From the NCBI GenBank assembly GCA_964649825.1, contig CAZYQW010000119.1, positions 62,001 to 126,000 of the forward strand: a stretch of 64,000 bases of DNA. Reading direction: 5' to 3'. The translations under genes were made by a program, and so were the position numbers. The notes beneath the pieces were generated by a model. The model was given only the letters and a program-made list of their open reading frames with translations, did not search any database and was not told the DNA's origin. Positions 8,306 through 16,272 of this stretch are shown in pieces. Origin of the DNA: CAZYQW01 sp964649825. Its GTDB lineage: Bacteria; Planctomycetota; B15-G4; JADJEK01. The number at the start of each line of letters is the position of its first letter. Positions within the stretch are counted from its first letter, which is position 1.

Positions 8306-10859
8306 GCCGGGGCGTACGTTCACTTCGATCCTCGGCATCGCGGTCGGCGTCGCCACCGTCCTGTCGGTCCTGATCGTCGACCACAACACGATCCTGACCG
8401 AGCAGCTTCGCCGGCCGTCGTTCTCGGGCAAGCCCGACCTCGAGATCCGGCCGCTCGACGTCGGCGTGCGCGGCGAGGTCCCTCTCGCGCTGTCTCGCGA
8501 TCCCGCGCTCCGCCAGGTGATGCCCGTCTTCTTCTCCTCGATCAGGGTGTACCCGCACGACGCCGTTCGCGAGACCGACGCGAACGGGATCCCGACGTCG
8601 ATCGACATGCAGCTCATCGCGGTCGACCCGGACGCCGGCCGGCGCTTCGACGCGTGGCGCGTCGTCGAGGGAGACGATCTCGCGCGCAGCGGCGACGCCA
8701 CGGTGCTGCTCTCGGTCGACGTCGCGCAGACCCTCGGCGTGGCGGTCGGCGACGTCATCCACCTCCAGCGCGCACTGCCGCTGCTGCGCGAGTGCCAGAA
8801 CGGCGAGATGGTGCCGGTCCGGGAGGAGAAGATCCAGGGCGACCCCGAGCCGTTCGTCGTCTCCGGCCTGATCGAGTCCGACAACCTCGGCCGGCGCCGC
8901 GCCGTGTTGATTCCGTTCCACCGCGGGATCGAGTTGTTCGAGGGCGCGCACGTGCAGCCGATCTTCTGGGCGAGGATGGCGCCCGAGGCGATCTACCAGG
9001 ACGTGCGCGAGCGGTTGAAGAGCTCGTTCGTCGTCGACAAGCCGAAGGGAGCCCTGGTGGGGGAGCGCGTCGATCAGCGTGCCTTCCGCAAGTCGGTACG
9101 GATCGCCGCGGCGCTGTCGCTCCTGCTCGGGTTGTTCGTGATCTACAACGCGTTCTCGCTCTCGCTCGTCGAGCGCGTCCGCGAGATCGGTCTCCTCCGC
9201 GCGCTCGGGCTCCTCGGGCGCGAGATCACGCTCGCCGTGCTGCTCGAAGGGCTTCTGCTGGCGGTGCTCGGCGCCATCGCGGGGCTTCTGCTCGCCCTCG
9301 GCGTCGTCGCCGTGATGAAGCAGATCGGGATCACCACCCTCGGCTTCGGCAAGCCGCTCGAGATCCACGACGTTCCGTGGGGGGTCGTCTCGATCGTCCT
9401 CTCCGCGGGGGTTCTGGCGGCGATGCTCGGGATGGTCGCGCCGCTCCTCCGCGTCCGGCGGCTGTCGGTGATCGAGGCGGTCCGCGCCGGCCAGATCGCC
9501 TACCGGCCGGACCCGACGAGGTTCGTGCGAGCCCTGATGCTGGCCCTGCTGCCGGGCACGCTCCTCGTGATCTATTGGGCGTCGACGCCGCCGCTCGGCG
9601 AGCGTCAGGCGGAGGTGTTCCGTCACGTCGCGAAGATCGCGCTCTGGGTGTCGCTGACGTTCGGCGCGGCGCTGCTCCTGCCGCGGCTCGTCCAGCGCGC
9701 CGTCGGGTTGGTGCTGCGCGGGTTGATGGTGTTCCGTCCGGTCGAGCGTCCGATCGCCGCGGCGTCGGTGGAGGGCGCCCACCACCGTGTGTTCGGCTCC
9801 ACCCTCGGGATCGCGCTCGTTCTCGCCGCCGTCCTCACGATCCACGGCATCACGTCGAGCCTCAAGGACGAGGCGGCTCGCTTCGCCGATCGTGCGCTCT
9901 CGGGACGGGTGTTCCTGCAGACGCAGCCGACCGACAAGGCTCGGATCGAGATCGCGGCCGGCGTCGACGGCGTGAGCGACTTCTACAGCCTGTCGGCCGA
10001 GGTCCACACTCCGTTCCCGATCCGCGGCGTGGCGCCCGAGCACGTCCAGCGCTGGGTTCCCGAGATCGCCGGCGACCCCGAGCTGGCGCGCGAATTCGCG
10101 GACGGGAGGGCGATCGTCCTGTCCGAGTTCCTGGCCGGAAGCTACGGCTACCGCATTGGGGACGAGGTCTCCCTCTCGACGTTCGCGGGACGCTATCCGG
10201 TTCGCGTCGCGGCGATCACCGATCAGTTCGGCTATTACCCGGACGACCGCAACTTCGCCGTCCTCGCGCTCGCGACGTTCCGCTCGCTCTTCTGCGTCGA
10301 CGACGAACGCGGCACGCAGTACGTCTTCCACCTCGCCGATGGTCACGATGCCGATGGAGCGACGGCGGCGATCGGTGCTGCGCTCGCGAACGAGAAGGTG
10401 GTGCGACTGCGGACCGCGAACGAGATCCGCGACTACTACCTCGGGGACATGCGTCGCGACTTCTGGATCTTCCAGGTGATCCTCATCCTGACCGGAGTGC
10501 TCGCGGTGGTCGGGTTGTGGAACGCGCTCACCGTCGCCTTGCTCGAGCGGCGGCGCGAGATCGGGCTCCTGCGGACGCTCGGTTTCACCCCGGGACAGCT
10601 TGGCGGCATGCTCGCCGCGGAATCGGTCGCACTCGGCCTGGTGGGAGGGGCGCTCGCGGTGGCCGCCGGCTACCCGATCAGCGGCGACTTGATCGAGGCG
10701 ATCCGCGTGATCAGCCGGCTCGACGTCCGCTTCGTGGCGTCTCCGCTCGAGCTGTCGTGGGTGCCGGCCCTCGCCGTGATCCTCGCCTTGATCGCGACCG
10801 TGCCGCCGGCGCTGCGGGTGCGAAGCCAGGTCGTCGCCTCGGCGACCCGCATGGAGTGA
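8262..10859 (+). CDS. FtsX-family ABC transporter permease
   Basis: The 865-residue permease has a duplicated plan. An N-terminal membrane helix (about 17-38) is followed by a large extracytoplasmic MacB_PCD-like domain, then an FtsX helix bundle (about 280-405), several central helices, a second outside domain and a second FtsX bundle (about 735-860). FtsX hallmarks VREIGLLRALG and RREIGLLRTLG occur once in each half. Permeases of this kind work with LolD-like ATPases to extract or push lipoproteins, peptides or lipids across the periplasm. The ATG start at 8262 has AAGGAG upstream and lies inside the ATPase gene, so the two are coupled. No membrane fusion protein gene is adjacent. Confidence 0.9.
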   Translation: MRLESRIAWRSLASRPGRTFTSILGIAVGVATVLSVLIVDHNTILTEQLRRPSFSGKPDLEIRPLDVGVRGEVPLALSRDPALRQVMPVFFSSIRVYPHDAVRETDANGIPTSIDMQLIAVDPDAGRRFDAWRVVEGDDLARSGDATVLLSVDVAQTLGVAVGDVIHLQRALPLLRECQNGEMVPVREEKIQGDPEPFVVSGLIESDNLGRRRAVLIPFHRGIELFEGAHVQPIFWARMAPEAIYQDVRERLKSSFVVDKPKGALVGERVDQRAFRKSVRIAAALSLLLGLFVIYNAFSLSLVERVREIGLLRALGLLGREITLAVLLEGLLLAVLGAIAGLLLALGVVAVMKQIGITTLGFGKPLEIHDVPWGVVSIVLSAGVLAAMLGMVAPLLRVRRLSVIEAVRAGQIAYRPDPTRFVRALMLALLPGTLLVIYWASTPPLGERQAEVFRHVAKIALWVSLTFGAALLLPRLVQRAVGLVLRGLMVFRPVERPIAAASVEGAHHRVFGSTLGIALVLAAVLTIHGITSSLKDEAARFADRALSGRVFLQTQPTDKARIEIAAGVDGVSDFYSLSAEVHTPFPIRGVAPEHVQRWVPEIAGDPELAREFADGRAIVLSEFLAGSYGYRIGDEVSLSTFAGRYPVRVAAITDQFGYYPDDRNFAVLALATFRSLFCVDDERGTQYVFHLADGHDADGATAAIGAALANEKVVRLRTANEIRDYYLGDMRRDFWIFQVILILTGVLAVVGLWNALTVALLERRREIGLLRTLGFTPGQLGGMLAAESVALGLVGGALAVAAGYPISGDLIEAIRVISRLDVRFVASPLELSWVPALAVILALIATVPPALRVRSQVVASATRME

Positions 10860-10882
10860 GAGTGCGGCCGTGGAAACGAGAA

Positions 10883-10913
10883 GACCCGGCTTTCGATCGC
10901 CGAGAGCCGGGTC
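10883..10913. terminator. Bidirectional hairpin between permease gene and tRNA-Leu
   Basis: GACCCGGCT at 10883-10891 pairs with AGCCGGGTC at 10905-10913, and the stem extends inward by four further pairs to a five-base loop. There is no long T run. It lies between converging genes and could end transcription from both sides. Confidence 0.55.
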
Positions 10914-10923
10914 CGAGGTCGTC

Positions 10924-11012
10924 TGGTGCCGAAGGGGGGAGTTGAACCCCCACGGGCGATAAAGCCCACTAGAACCTGAATCTAGCGCGTCTGCCAATTC
11001 CGCCACTTCGGC
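10924..11012 (-). tRNA. tRNA-Leu (CAG)
   Basis: Read leftward, the gene starts GCCGAAG at 11012 and ends CTTCGGC-A-CCA at 10924, so the CCA end is encoded. The anticodon stem CTAGA/TCTAG holds the loop TTCAGGT, giving anticodon CAG for CUG codons. A long variable arm and the GGGTTCAACTCCC T-arm are typical of class II leucine tRNAs. Confidence 0.97.
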
Positions 11013-11129
11013 GAGTCGCGCGAGGATAGGAGCGCGCGGGGGCGTTCGCAACCCAGAAGTCGACCTCTCGCGGTTCAGACGACCTGCGCGTCCAGGCGAG
11101 GCCGCGCACTCCCGCACGCACGGCCGCGT

Positions 11130-11522
11130 TCAACGACCGACGACGCCGCTGGGCCGATAGACCGCGTGGCAGGCGTCGCAGCGGCGGAGGAGTCGTTCGA
11201 ACTGGAGGGACGCTTCGTTCCCGTGTTCGCGTTCCAGTGCGGCGAGCAACTGCGCCGAGGTCGCGCGCAGCTCCTGCTCGAGTCGCCGGAACTCGTCGGG
11301 CGCGTCGTAGCCCGGACCGAGCTCGACGTGGGCGAGTCGATACGCGGGGGAGACGGCTTGGGCGAGCGGCTTCTGATCGAGCGCGATCCGGATCGCGGCG
11401 GTGTCCGCGCGGATCGAGTCCATCGCCGGTCGAAGGTCGAACGGCAGCGCCGGCGCGGGCGCGGGATGGCCGGCGCAGGCGGCGACGAAGGCGAGCGGGA
11501 TCATGTGGACGGGGCGCAGCAT
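11130..11522 (-). CDS. Small monohaem cytochrome lipoprotein
   Basis: The 130-residue protein has a lipoprotein signal ending FVAAC followed by a Pro/Ala linker. It has a helical body and one haem-binding motif CDACH close to the C-terminus. A C-terminal CxxCH after an antiparallel helical region resembles the cytochrome c' / c556 plan, so an electron carrier or gas-sensing haem protein tethered to a membrane is likely. The ATG at 11522 is preceded by GAGGA at good spacing; an upstream in-frame start would break the signal peptide. It stands alone between tRNA-Leu and smpB. Confidence 0.75.
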   Translation of the reverse strand: MLRPVHMIPLAFVAACAGHPAPAPALPFDLRPAMDSIRADTAAIRIALDQKPLAQAVSPAYRLAHVELGPGYDAPDEFRRLEQELRATSAQLLAALEREHGNEASLQFERLLRRCDACHAVYRPSGVVGR

Positions 11523-11641
11523 CGTTTCGATTCCTCGCGGATCGTAGCATCCGCGCCGCCGCCGCCTCGCCCCGCTCGCGATTCGCATCCGTTCCGGTGG
11601 TCGGGTAGAGTCTCTCGCGCAACCCTTGGACCTCCGATCGA

Positions 11642-12121
11642 ATGTCCCGCTCGAAGCAATCGCCGTCCGAAAGCCTGAAGGTCGTCACGACGAACCGTCG
11701 CGCGCGCCACGAGTACGACGTGTTCGACGTGTACGAGGCGGGGCTCGTGCTGGTCGGAACCGAGGTGAAGGCGCTGCGCGAAGGGAAGTGCGACCTGACC
11801 GGCGCCTACGCGGTCATCGACGACGGCGAGGCGTACTTGAAGGGGGCCGAGATCGCCGAGTACAGCTTTGGCAACCTGTTGAACCACGAGCCGAAGCGGA
11901 GCCGGAAGCTCCTTCTGCATCGCGACGAGATCGACAAGATCACGACACGGATCCGCGAGCGCGGTTTCACGTTGATTCCGCTCCGGGTGTACTTCCGCGA
12001 AGGTCGGGCCAAGGTCGAGGTCGCGGTCGTGCGCGGCAAGAAGCTGCACGACCGGCGGGAGGCCACCGCGAAGCGCGAGGCCCAGAGGGAGATCGCCCGC
12101 GCCGTCGGGCGGCGCCGGTGA
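11642..12121 (+). CDS. smpB: SsrA-binding protein SmpB
   Basis: SmpB binds the tRNA-like end of tmRNA and brings it to stalled ribosomes. This 159-residue copy has the family landmarks: NRRARHEYDV near the start, GTEVKALREGKCDL, AYLKGAEIAEYS, RKLLLHRDEI and the basic tail beginning GKKLHDRRE, which enters the mRNA channel. Its RNA partner, ssrA, is encoded 129 bases downstream on the same strand. Confidence 0.97.
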   Translation: MSRSKQSPSESLKVVTTNRRARHEYDVFDVYEAGLVLVGTEVKALREGKCDLTGAYAVIDDGEAYLKGAEIAEYSFGNLLNHEPKRSRKLLLHRDEIDKITTRIRERGFTLIPLRVYFREGRAKVEVAVVRGKKLHDRREATAKREAQREIARAVGRRR

Positions 12122-12233
12122 CGGCGGCGGTGGGGGTGTGGAGGGTGACCGTCTGCGTCCGCCACGGAGCGCGCGCTCGAATGAACCGGTCGCCGCTGCG
12201 GACGAGGGGATGGGATCCCGCCGGGGGACGGGC

Positions 12234-12239
12234 TATCAT
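12234..12239 (+). promoter_or_regulatory. Candidate -10 box of ssrA
   Basis: TATCAT matches the sigma70 -10 consensus at five of six bases and lies 12 bases before the mature tmRNA 5' end. No good -35 box is visible at 16-18 bases upstream. Confidence 0.4.
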
Positions 12240-12250
12240 GGGCCGCACAC

Positions 12251-12605
12251 GGGGGCGATCTGGTTTCGACCAGGTGGTTCTCGTCGTTCGGACTGCGTGC
12301 CGGGGGTCTTCGGTGGCCCCGTCAACAACCGAAGAAACTGTAACTGCGAATAACACCGGTTACGCTCTCGCCGCCTAATTAGGTGACGACGTCTCGGGGG
12401 GCTTCGCCCTCGGGCCTCCTGGGACGACACACTGAGGGCTGGTTCGCCGTGGCTCCTGAACGCGGCGGGCGAGATCATTCGGGATAGCGTCGCGGATGCC
12501 TGTCGAGCGGCTGCCGGGGCGCGAAACTCAGTCGATCGACTACGCACGTAGATGTTCGTTCGGCGGCACCTTGGGACGCGGGTTCGATTCCCGCCGCCTC
12601 CACCA
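12251..12605 (+). ncRNA. ssrA: tmRNA (SsrA)
   Basis: The RNA rescues stalled ribosomes and tags unfinished proteins for proteolysis. The 5' end GGGGGCG pairs with CGCCTCC near the 3' end (12595-12601), followed by A and an encoded CCA. A T-arm with GGTTCGATTCC precedes it, and the 5' tRNA-like part contains the usual CTGGTTTCGAC. The tag reading frame runs 12346-12378 from the resume codon GCG and encodes ANNTGYALAA, then TAA. The terminal ALAA is the standard degradation signal. It follows smpB. Confidence 0.96.
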
Positions 12606-12613
12606 CTCGACTC

Positions 12614-12645
12614 GGCCCGCTCCCGTCCTCGGACGCGAGCGGGCC
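12614..12645 (+). terminator. Rho-independent-type hairpin after ssrA
   Basis: GGCCCGCTC at 12614-12622 pairs with GAGCGGGCC at 12637-12645, and an inner CGTC/GACG stem caps it. The sequence downstream is gctcatttcc. It begins nine bases after the tmRNA CCA end. Confidence 0.7.
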
Positions 12646-12828
12646 GCTCATTTCCGCCGCCGCCTCTCCCCGGGCCGGCCGATCGCACCCGAGGTTCGGT
12701 CTACCTTTCCCGTTGCCGAGCGCCCTTCACGACTTAAGATTCCGCTGCCTATGGACCGAGCCGTGGAGGAGTCGGCGGCCGGACGCGTGACGCCCGGACT
12801 CGGCGCCCGCGCGAGAGGACCAGCTTCG

Positions 12829-13389
12829 GTGACGATTTCGGGCGAGATTCTGGACCAGATCTTGGATTACGACGGGACGCAGCTCGCGTCGCTGTTCGCG
12901 TACCGCACGGCCGGAGTCGCCGGCGACAGCGTGATCGCGTTCCGCGGCGCGTGCCGGGTGTCGAACGACGCGATGGTCGACGTCGAGGACCTGCGGGCGA
13001 ACCACCGGATCGAGTCGCCGGACATGCTCCACTTCATCGCCGAGCATTTCGGCGAACGGCTCGTGCCGATGATCCTCCGGCAGCGTCTCTTCGCGCGGCT
13101 CGCGGCGGAGCGGTTGGCGCGGCTCGCCGAGGTCGACGTCGACGTGAACGGCGACGACCTGTTCGTGCGCGACCGCAAGGCGTCGATCTCCGTCGCGACG
13201 GTCTCGCCGGTCTCCGGTCTCTTCCACTTCGGCGTGAACCTCGAGACGGACGGCGTGCCCGTGCCGGCGATCGGATTGAACGAGCTCGGCGTGGACTGGC
13301 GGACGTTCGCGGCCGAGTTGCTCGACGCGTACCGGCGCGAGGATGACGATGTGACGTTCGCGGCGGCAAAGGTGCGGTGGGTGCGATGA
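12829..13389 (+). CDS. DUF366 family protein
   Basis: The sequence fits the DUF366 family of about 185 residues, known from archaea and some bacteria and not functionally characterised as far as I know. Recognisable blocks are ILDYDGTQLASLFAYR near the start, GDSVIAFRGACRV, MVDVEDLRA and MLHFIAEHF. From the GTG at 12829, preceded by GAGAGGA, the length is 186 residues, matching the family. An ATG at 12751 would add 26 low-complexity residues without a ribosome binding site. The stop overlaps the start of the flippase-like gene as ATGA, so the two are coupled. Confidence 0.8.
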   Translation: MTISGEILDQILDYDGTQLASLFAYRTAGVAGDSVIAFRGACRVSNDAMVDVEDLRANHRIESPDMLHFIAEHFGERLVPMILRQRLFARLAAERLARLAEVDVDVNGDDLFVRDRKASISVATVSPVSGLFHFGVNLETDGVPVPAIGLNELGVDWRTFAAELLDAYRREDDDVTFAAAKVRWVR

Positions 13390-14639
13390 CGGACTCGCTC
13401 TTGAGGCGCCTCGTCCCGTACGCGAAAGGTGTCGTCGCGATCGCGATGATCGCGTTCGTGATCTGGCTCGTGCCGGTGCGCGACCAGCTCATCCTTACCG
13501 GCACTACGCCGGACCAGGACCGCGTGCTGAAGGGGACCATCGAGGCGCGGAACGGGAACACGGCGACCTTTCGGACGGTGGACGGCGAGACGATCGCGGT
13601 GGTCCTGAAGGAGGCCGTGGGCCAGGATGACGACGCGATCGCGAGCGCGACGTTCGGCGGCGGCGAACCCCCGTACGTCGCCCCCGTCACCGACGATCCA
13701 GACCGTCAGGCTCGGATGGAGGAGGGGATCCTGACCGTCAGTCGGACCGCCGACGTCAGCCTGCTCTTCGTTGCTGTCCTGCTGATCTTCGTCGGCTCCG
13801 TCATCGCCGTCTACCGTTGGTCGCTCCTGCTCGACGCGGCCGGACTCGCCATCGGGTTCCGGCGGTCGTTCTCGCTGACGTTCATCGGGCTGTTCTTCAA
13901 CAACGTCATGCCGGGTTTGACCGGTGGCGACCTCGTCAAGGCGCTCTACATCGCCCGCGCGCATCGCAACCGGAAGACCGAAGCCATCCTGACCGTGCTG
14001 GTCGACCGCGTCCTCGGCATCACGGGCCTGGCGATGGTGGCCGGCCTCGTGATCCCCGTGCGCTGGAGCGAGTACGCGGTGGTGGCGCCGTGGATCTACG
14101 GCCTCCTGCTGGTCGAGGCGTCGTTCGCGCTCGTCTTCTTCTCGCGGCGGGTCCGGCGCGCGATCAAGCTCGACGCCCTGCTCGCTCGCCTGCCTCTCCA
14201 GCGCTTCATCCAGAAGATCGATCAAGCCGTCTTTCTCTATCGGTTCCGCCATCGAGCGGTCGTGGTCTCGCTCCTCCTCTCGATGGTCGTCCATCTCCTG
14301 ATCATCACGGGGATCGGGGTCATCGGGGTCGGGATCGGATTGGCCGTCCCCTTCGTCTCCTACTTCGCGATCGTTCCGGTCGGCTTGATCGTCATGGCCC
14401 TCCCGATCGCACCGGCGGGCTGGGGGGTCGGCGAGGCCGCCTTCATCTACTTCTGGGGGACGCAAGGCGTCTCGAAGGCTCGCGCGCTGGCCCTCGTCCT
14501 CGTCTATCGCATGGGGCAGCTCCTGGTCTCGCTGATCGGCGGGATCTGCGTCACGCTCGAGAAGGGGAAGGTGCCTTCGACCTCCTCCGAGGCATTGGAC
14601 GGAAATGCCGCTCCGGAACAGCGTTCCGACGTTTCTTGA
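13386..14639 (+). CDS. Flippase-like membrane protein (LPG synthase TM / UPF0104 domain)
   Basis: The 417-residue protein has an N-terminal membrane segment, an extracytoplasmic insert of about 100 residues, then a multi-helix domain of the lysylphosphatidylglycerol synthase TM region family. Typical motifs are FIGLFFNNVMPGLTGGDLVKALYIAR, the VDRVLGITGL helix and PIAPAGWGVGEAAF. Members move or modify lipids, hopanoids or glycolipids across membranes; this one has no aminoacyltransferase domain. The ATG at 13386 overlaps the DUF366 stop by four bases. The large insert after the first helix is unusual for the family. Confidence 0.8.
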   Translation: MTDSLLRRLVPYAKGVVAIAMIAFVIWLVPVRDQLILTGTTPDQDRVLKGTIEARNGNTATFRTVDGETIAVVLKEAVGQDDDAIASATFGGGEPPYVAPVTDDPDRQARMEEGILTVSRTADVSLLFVAVLLIFVGSVIAVYRWSLLLDAAGLAIGFRRSFSLTFIGLFFNNVMPGLTGGDLVKALYIARAHRNRKTEAILTVLVDRVLGITGLAMVAGLVIPVRWSEYAVVAPWIYGLLLVEASFALVFFSRRVRRAIKLDALLARLPLQRFIQKIDQAVFLYRFRHRAVVVSLLLSMVVHLLIITGIGVIGVGIGLAVPFVSYFAIVPVGLIVMALPIAPAGWGVGEAAFIYFWGTQGVSKARALALVLVYRMGQLLVSLIGGICVTLEKGKVPSTSSEALDGNAAPEQRSDVS

Positions 14640-14663
14640 CGCGCGGCCTCGGCCCGCGATAAT
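14636..14663 (+). promoter_or_regulatory. Sigma70-type promoter of the pfkB-thpR pair
   Basis: TTGACG (14636-14641) and GATAAT (14658-14663) are 16 bases apart, each matching consensus at five of six positions. Transcription would start near 14670, about 30 bases before the PfkB start codon. The -35 box overlaps the stop codon of the upstream gene. Confidence 0.55.
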
Positions 14664-14701
14664 CGACCGTTTCGCCATCTCCAGGTGTTCGGGAGTTCCA
14701 G

Positions 14702-15604
14702 ATGTCCTTGCTCGTGGTCGGAACCGTGGCGTTCGACAGCGTCGAAACACCGTTTGGCAAGGTGGACCGCGTGCTCGGCGGATCGGCGACTTACTTTTCG
14801 TACGCGGCGTCCTTCTTCACACCGGTACGGCTCGTGTCGGTGGTCGGACAGGACTTCCCCTCCGAGCACCTCGACCTCCTGAAGAGCCGCAAGGTCGACA
14901 TCTCGGGCCTCAGTCGCGCGGACGGCAGCACCTTCTCGTGGACGGGGCGCTACGAGGGGGACATGAACGAAGCCAAGACGCTCGACGTGCAGTTGAACGT
15001 CTACGGCGACTACCTGCCGTCGCTCCCGGACGCGTACCGGGACAGCCGGTACGTGTTCCTCGCGAACGGCTCGCCCGAGTCGCAGATGAGGGTGCTCGAT
15101 CAGGTGACCGATCCCGCCCTGGTCGTCGCGGACACGATGAATCACTGGATCCAGACTGATCCCAACGGCCTCCAGAGCCTCCTGAAACGGATCGACGGGC
15201 TCGTCCTGAACGAGGGCGAGGCGAAGATGCTCTCGGGCGAGCAGAACCTCGTCGCGGCCGGCGAGCACATCCTGACGATCGGCCCGAAGCTGGTGATCAT
15301 CAAGAAGGGGGAGTACGGCTCGTTCATGCTCTCGCGTGGGGGAGCGCGTTTCGCGATCCCCGCGTTCCCCGTGCCGCGCGTGACCGACCCGACCGGAGCC
15401 GGCGACTCGTTCGCGGGCGGCTTGATGGGCTACCTGGCGAGGAACGGGGTGACGGACGACGGGTCGATCCGTCGCGCGATGGTGTTCGGCACCGTGATGT
15501 CCTCGTTCGTCGTCGAGGACTTCTCCCTGCGAGCCTTCCAGCGCATCGAAGAGGACGGTTTCTGGGGTCGCTACCACGAGTTCGTCCGCTTCATCACGGT
15601 CTGA
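14702..15604 (+). CDS. PfkB-family carbohydrate kinase
   Basis: The 300-residue protein is an ATP-dependent sugar or nucleoside kinase of the ribokinase fold. The second PfkB signature DPTGAGDSFAGG (about residues 226-237) carries the catalytic base Asp and the anion hole; the N-terminal GG motif is in VLGGSATYFSYAA. The first half follows the plan of adenosine- or sugar-kinase lids. The substrate cannot be read from sequence. The next gene, thpR, starts seven bases downstream. Confidence 0.88.
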   Translation: MSLLVVGTVAFDSVETPFGKVDRVLGGSATYFSYAASFFTPVRLVSVVGQDFPSEHLDLLKSRKVDISGLSRADGSTFSWTGRYEGDMNEAKTLDVQLNVYGDYLPSLPDAYRDSRYVFLANGSPESQMRVLDQVTDPALVVADTMNHWIQTDPNGLQSLLKRIDGLVLNEGEAKMLSGEQNLVAAGEHILTIGPKLVIIKKGEYGSFMLSRGGARFAIPAFPVPRVTDPTGAGDSFAGGLMGYLARNGVTDDGSIRRAMVFGTVMSSFVVEDFSLRAFQRIEEDGFWGRYHEFVRFITV

Positions 15605-15610
15605 TCGCCG

Positions 15611-16162
15611 GTGCGGCTGTTCGTCGCGTTGCAACTCGACGAGCGGACCCGTGCCGCGCTCGCCCGCGTGCGCATCCCGGAATCCGTCCGCGGCGTCCGG
15701 GTTCGGCGCGTCGACGCCCGCAACCTCCATCTGACGCTCAGCTTCCTCGGTGACGTGGACCAGTCGGCGATTCCGGGCGTCTACCGCGCGCTTTCGGCCG
15801 CGTCTCTAGGGGTGCCGGGGTTCGAGCTGCGGGTCCGGGGCCTGGGCGCGTTCCCCGCGCGGGGCTCGCCGCGTACGTTGTGGGCCGGAGTCGATCCGGT
15901 CCCGCCGCTGCTCGCGCTCGAACGGCGGCTTGGTGAAGCGTTGGCCGAGGTCGAGTTCCGTCGAGAGATCCGACCGTACCACCCGCACGTTACCTTGGCG
16001 CGCGTGAGCGGCCGGCTGAGATCACCGCCCTGGGATGCGGCCGAGGCGTCCCAGGAGTTCGGCCGCGTGCGGGTCGAATCGATCTGGCTCGTCGAGTCCG
16101 AGCTTCATCGCGACGGCCCGGCCTATCGGATCGTGGAGCGGTTCGGGCTCGACACGACGTAG
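15611..16162 (+). CDS. thpR: RNA 2',3'-cyclic phosphodiesterase
   Basis: This 183-residue member of the 2H phosphoesterase family opens 2',3'-cyclic phosphate ends of RNA; relatives also join tRNA halves with a 2'-5' bond. The two catalytic HxTx motifs are HLTL (in NLHLTLSFLGDVD) and HVTL (in YHPHVTLARV). The start MRLFVALQLDE is typical, here on GTG at 15611. It is co-transcribed with the PfkB gene and lies just before recA. Confidence 0.92.
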   Translation: MRLFVALQLDERTRAALARVRIPESVRGVRVRRVDARNLHLTLSFLGDVDQSAIPGVYRALSAASLGVPGFELRVRGLGAFPARGSPRTLWAGVDPVPPLLALERRLGEALAEVEFRREIRPYHPHVTLARVSGRLRSPPWDAAEASQEFGRVRVESIWLVESELHRDGPAYRIVERFGLDTT

Positions 16163-16209
16163 TTCTGTTTCCGGTGCGCCGCCTGCGTGAATGCGCCATC
16201 GCACGGTGC

Positions 16210-16215
16210 TAGGAT
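16210..16215 (+). promoter_or_regulatory. Candidate extended -10 of recA
   Basis: TGC followed by TAGGAT forms an extended -10 element 57 bases before the recA start. I see no convincing -35 and no LexA-type palindrome nearby. Confidence 0.35.
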
Positions 16216-16272
16216 CGCGGCCGGAGGTGCACCCATTCGACACAACAACCACACGCGCGGTGGGGAGCAACC

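Noticed and set aside
8274..11117. A 947-codon open frame antisense to the FtsX permease
   Set aside because: It is rich in Arg, Glu and His with no domain, and runs through a tRNA gene. Long antisense frames are expected where GC is this high.
12867..14750. A 627-codon antisense frame over DUF366 and the flippase-like gene
   Set aside because: Acidic/His-rich shadow composition; both plus-strand genes match known families.
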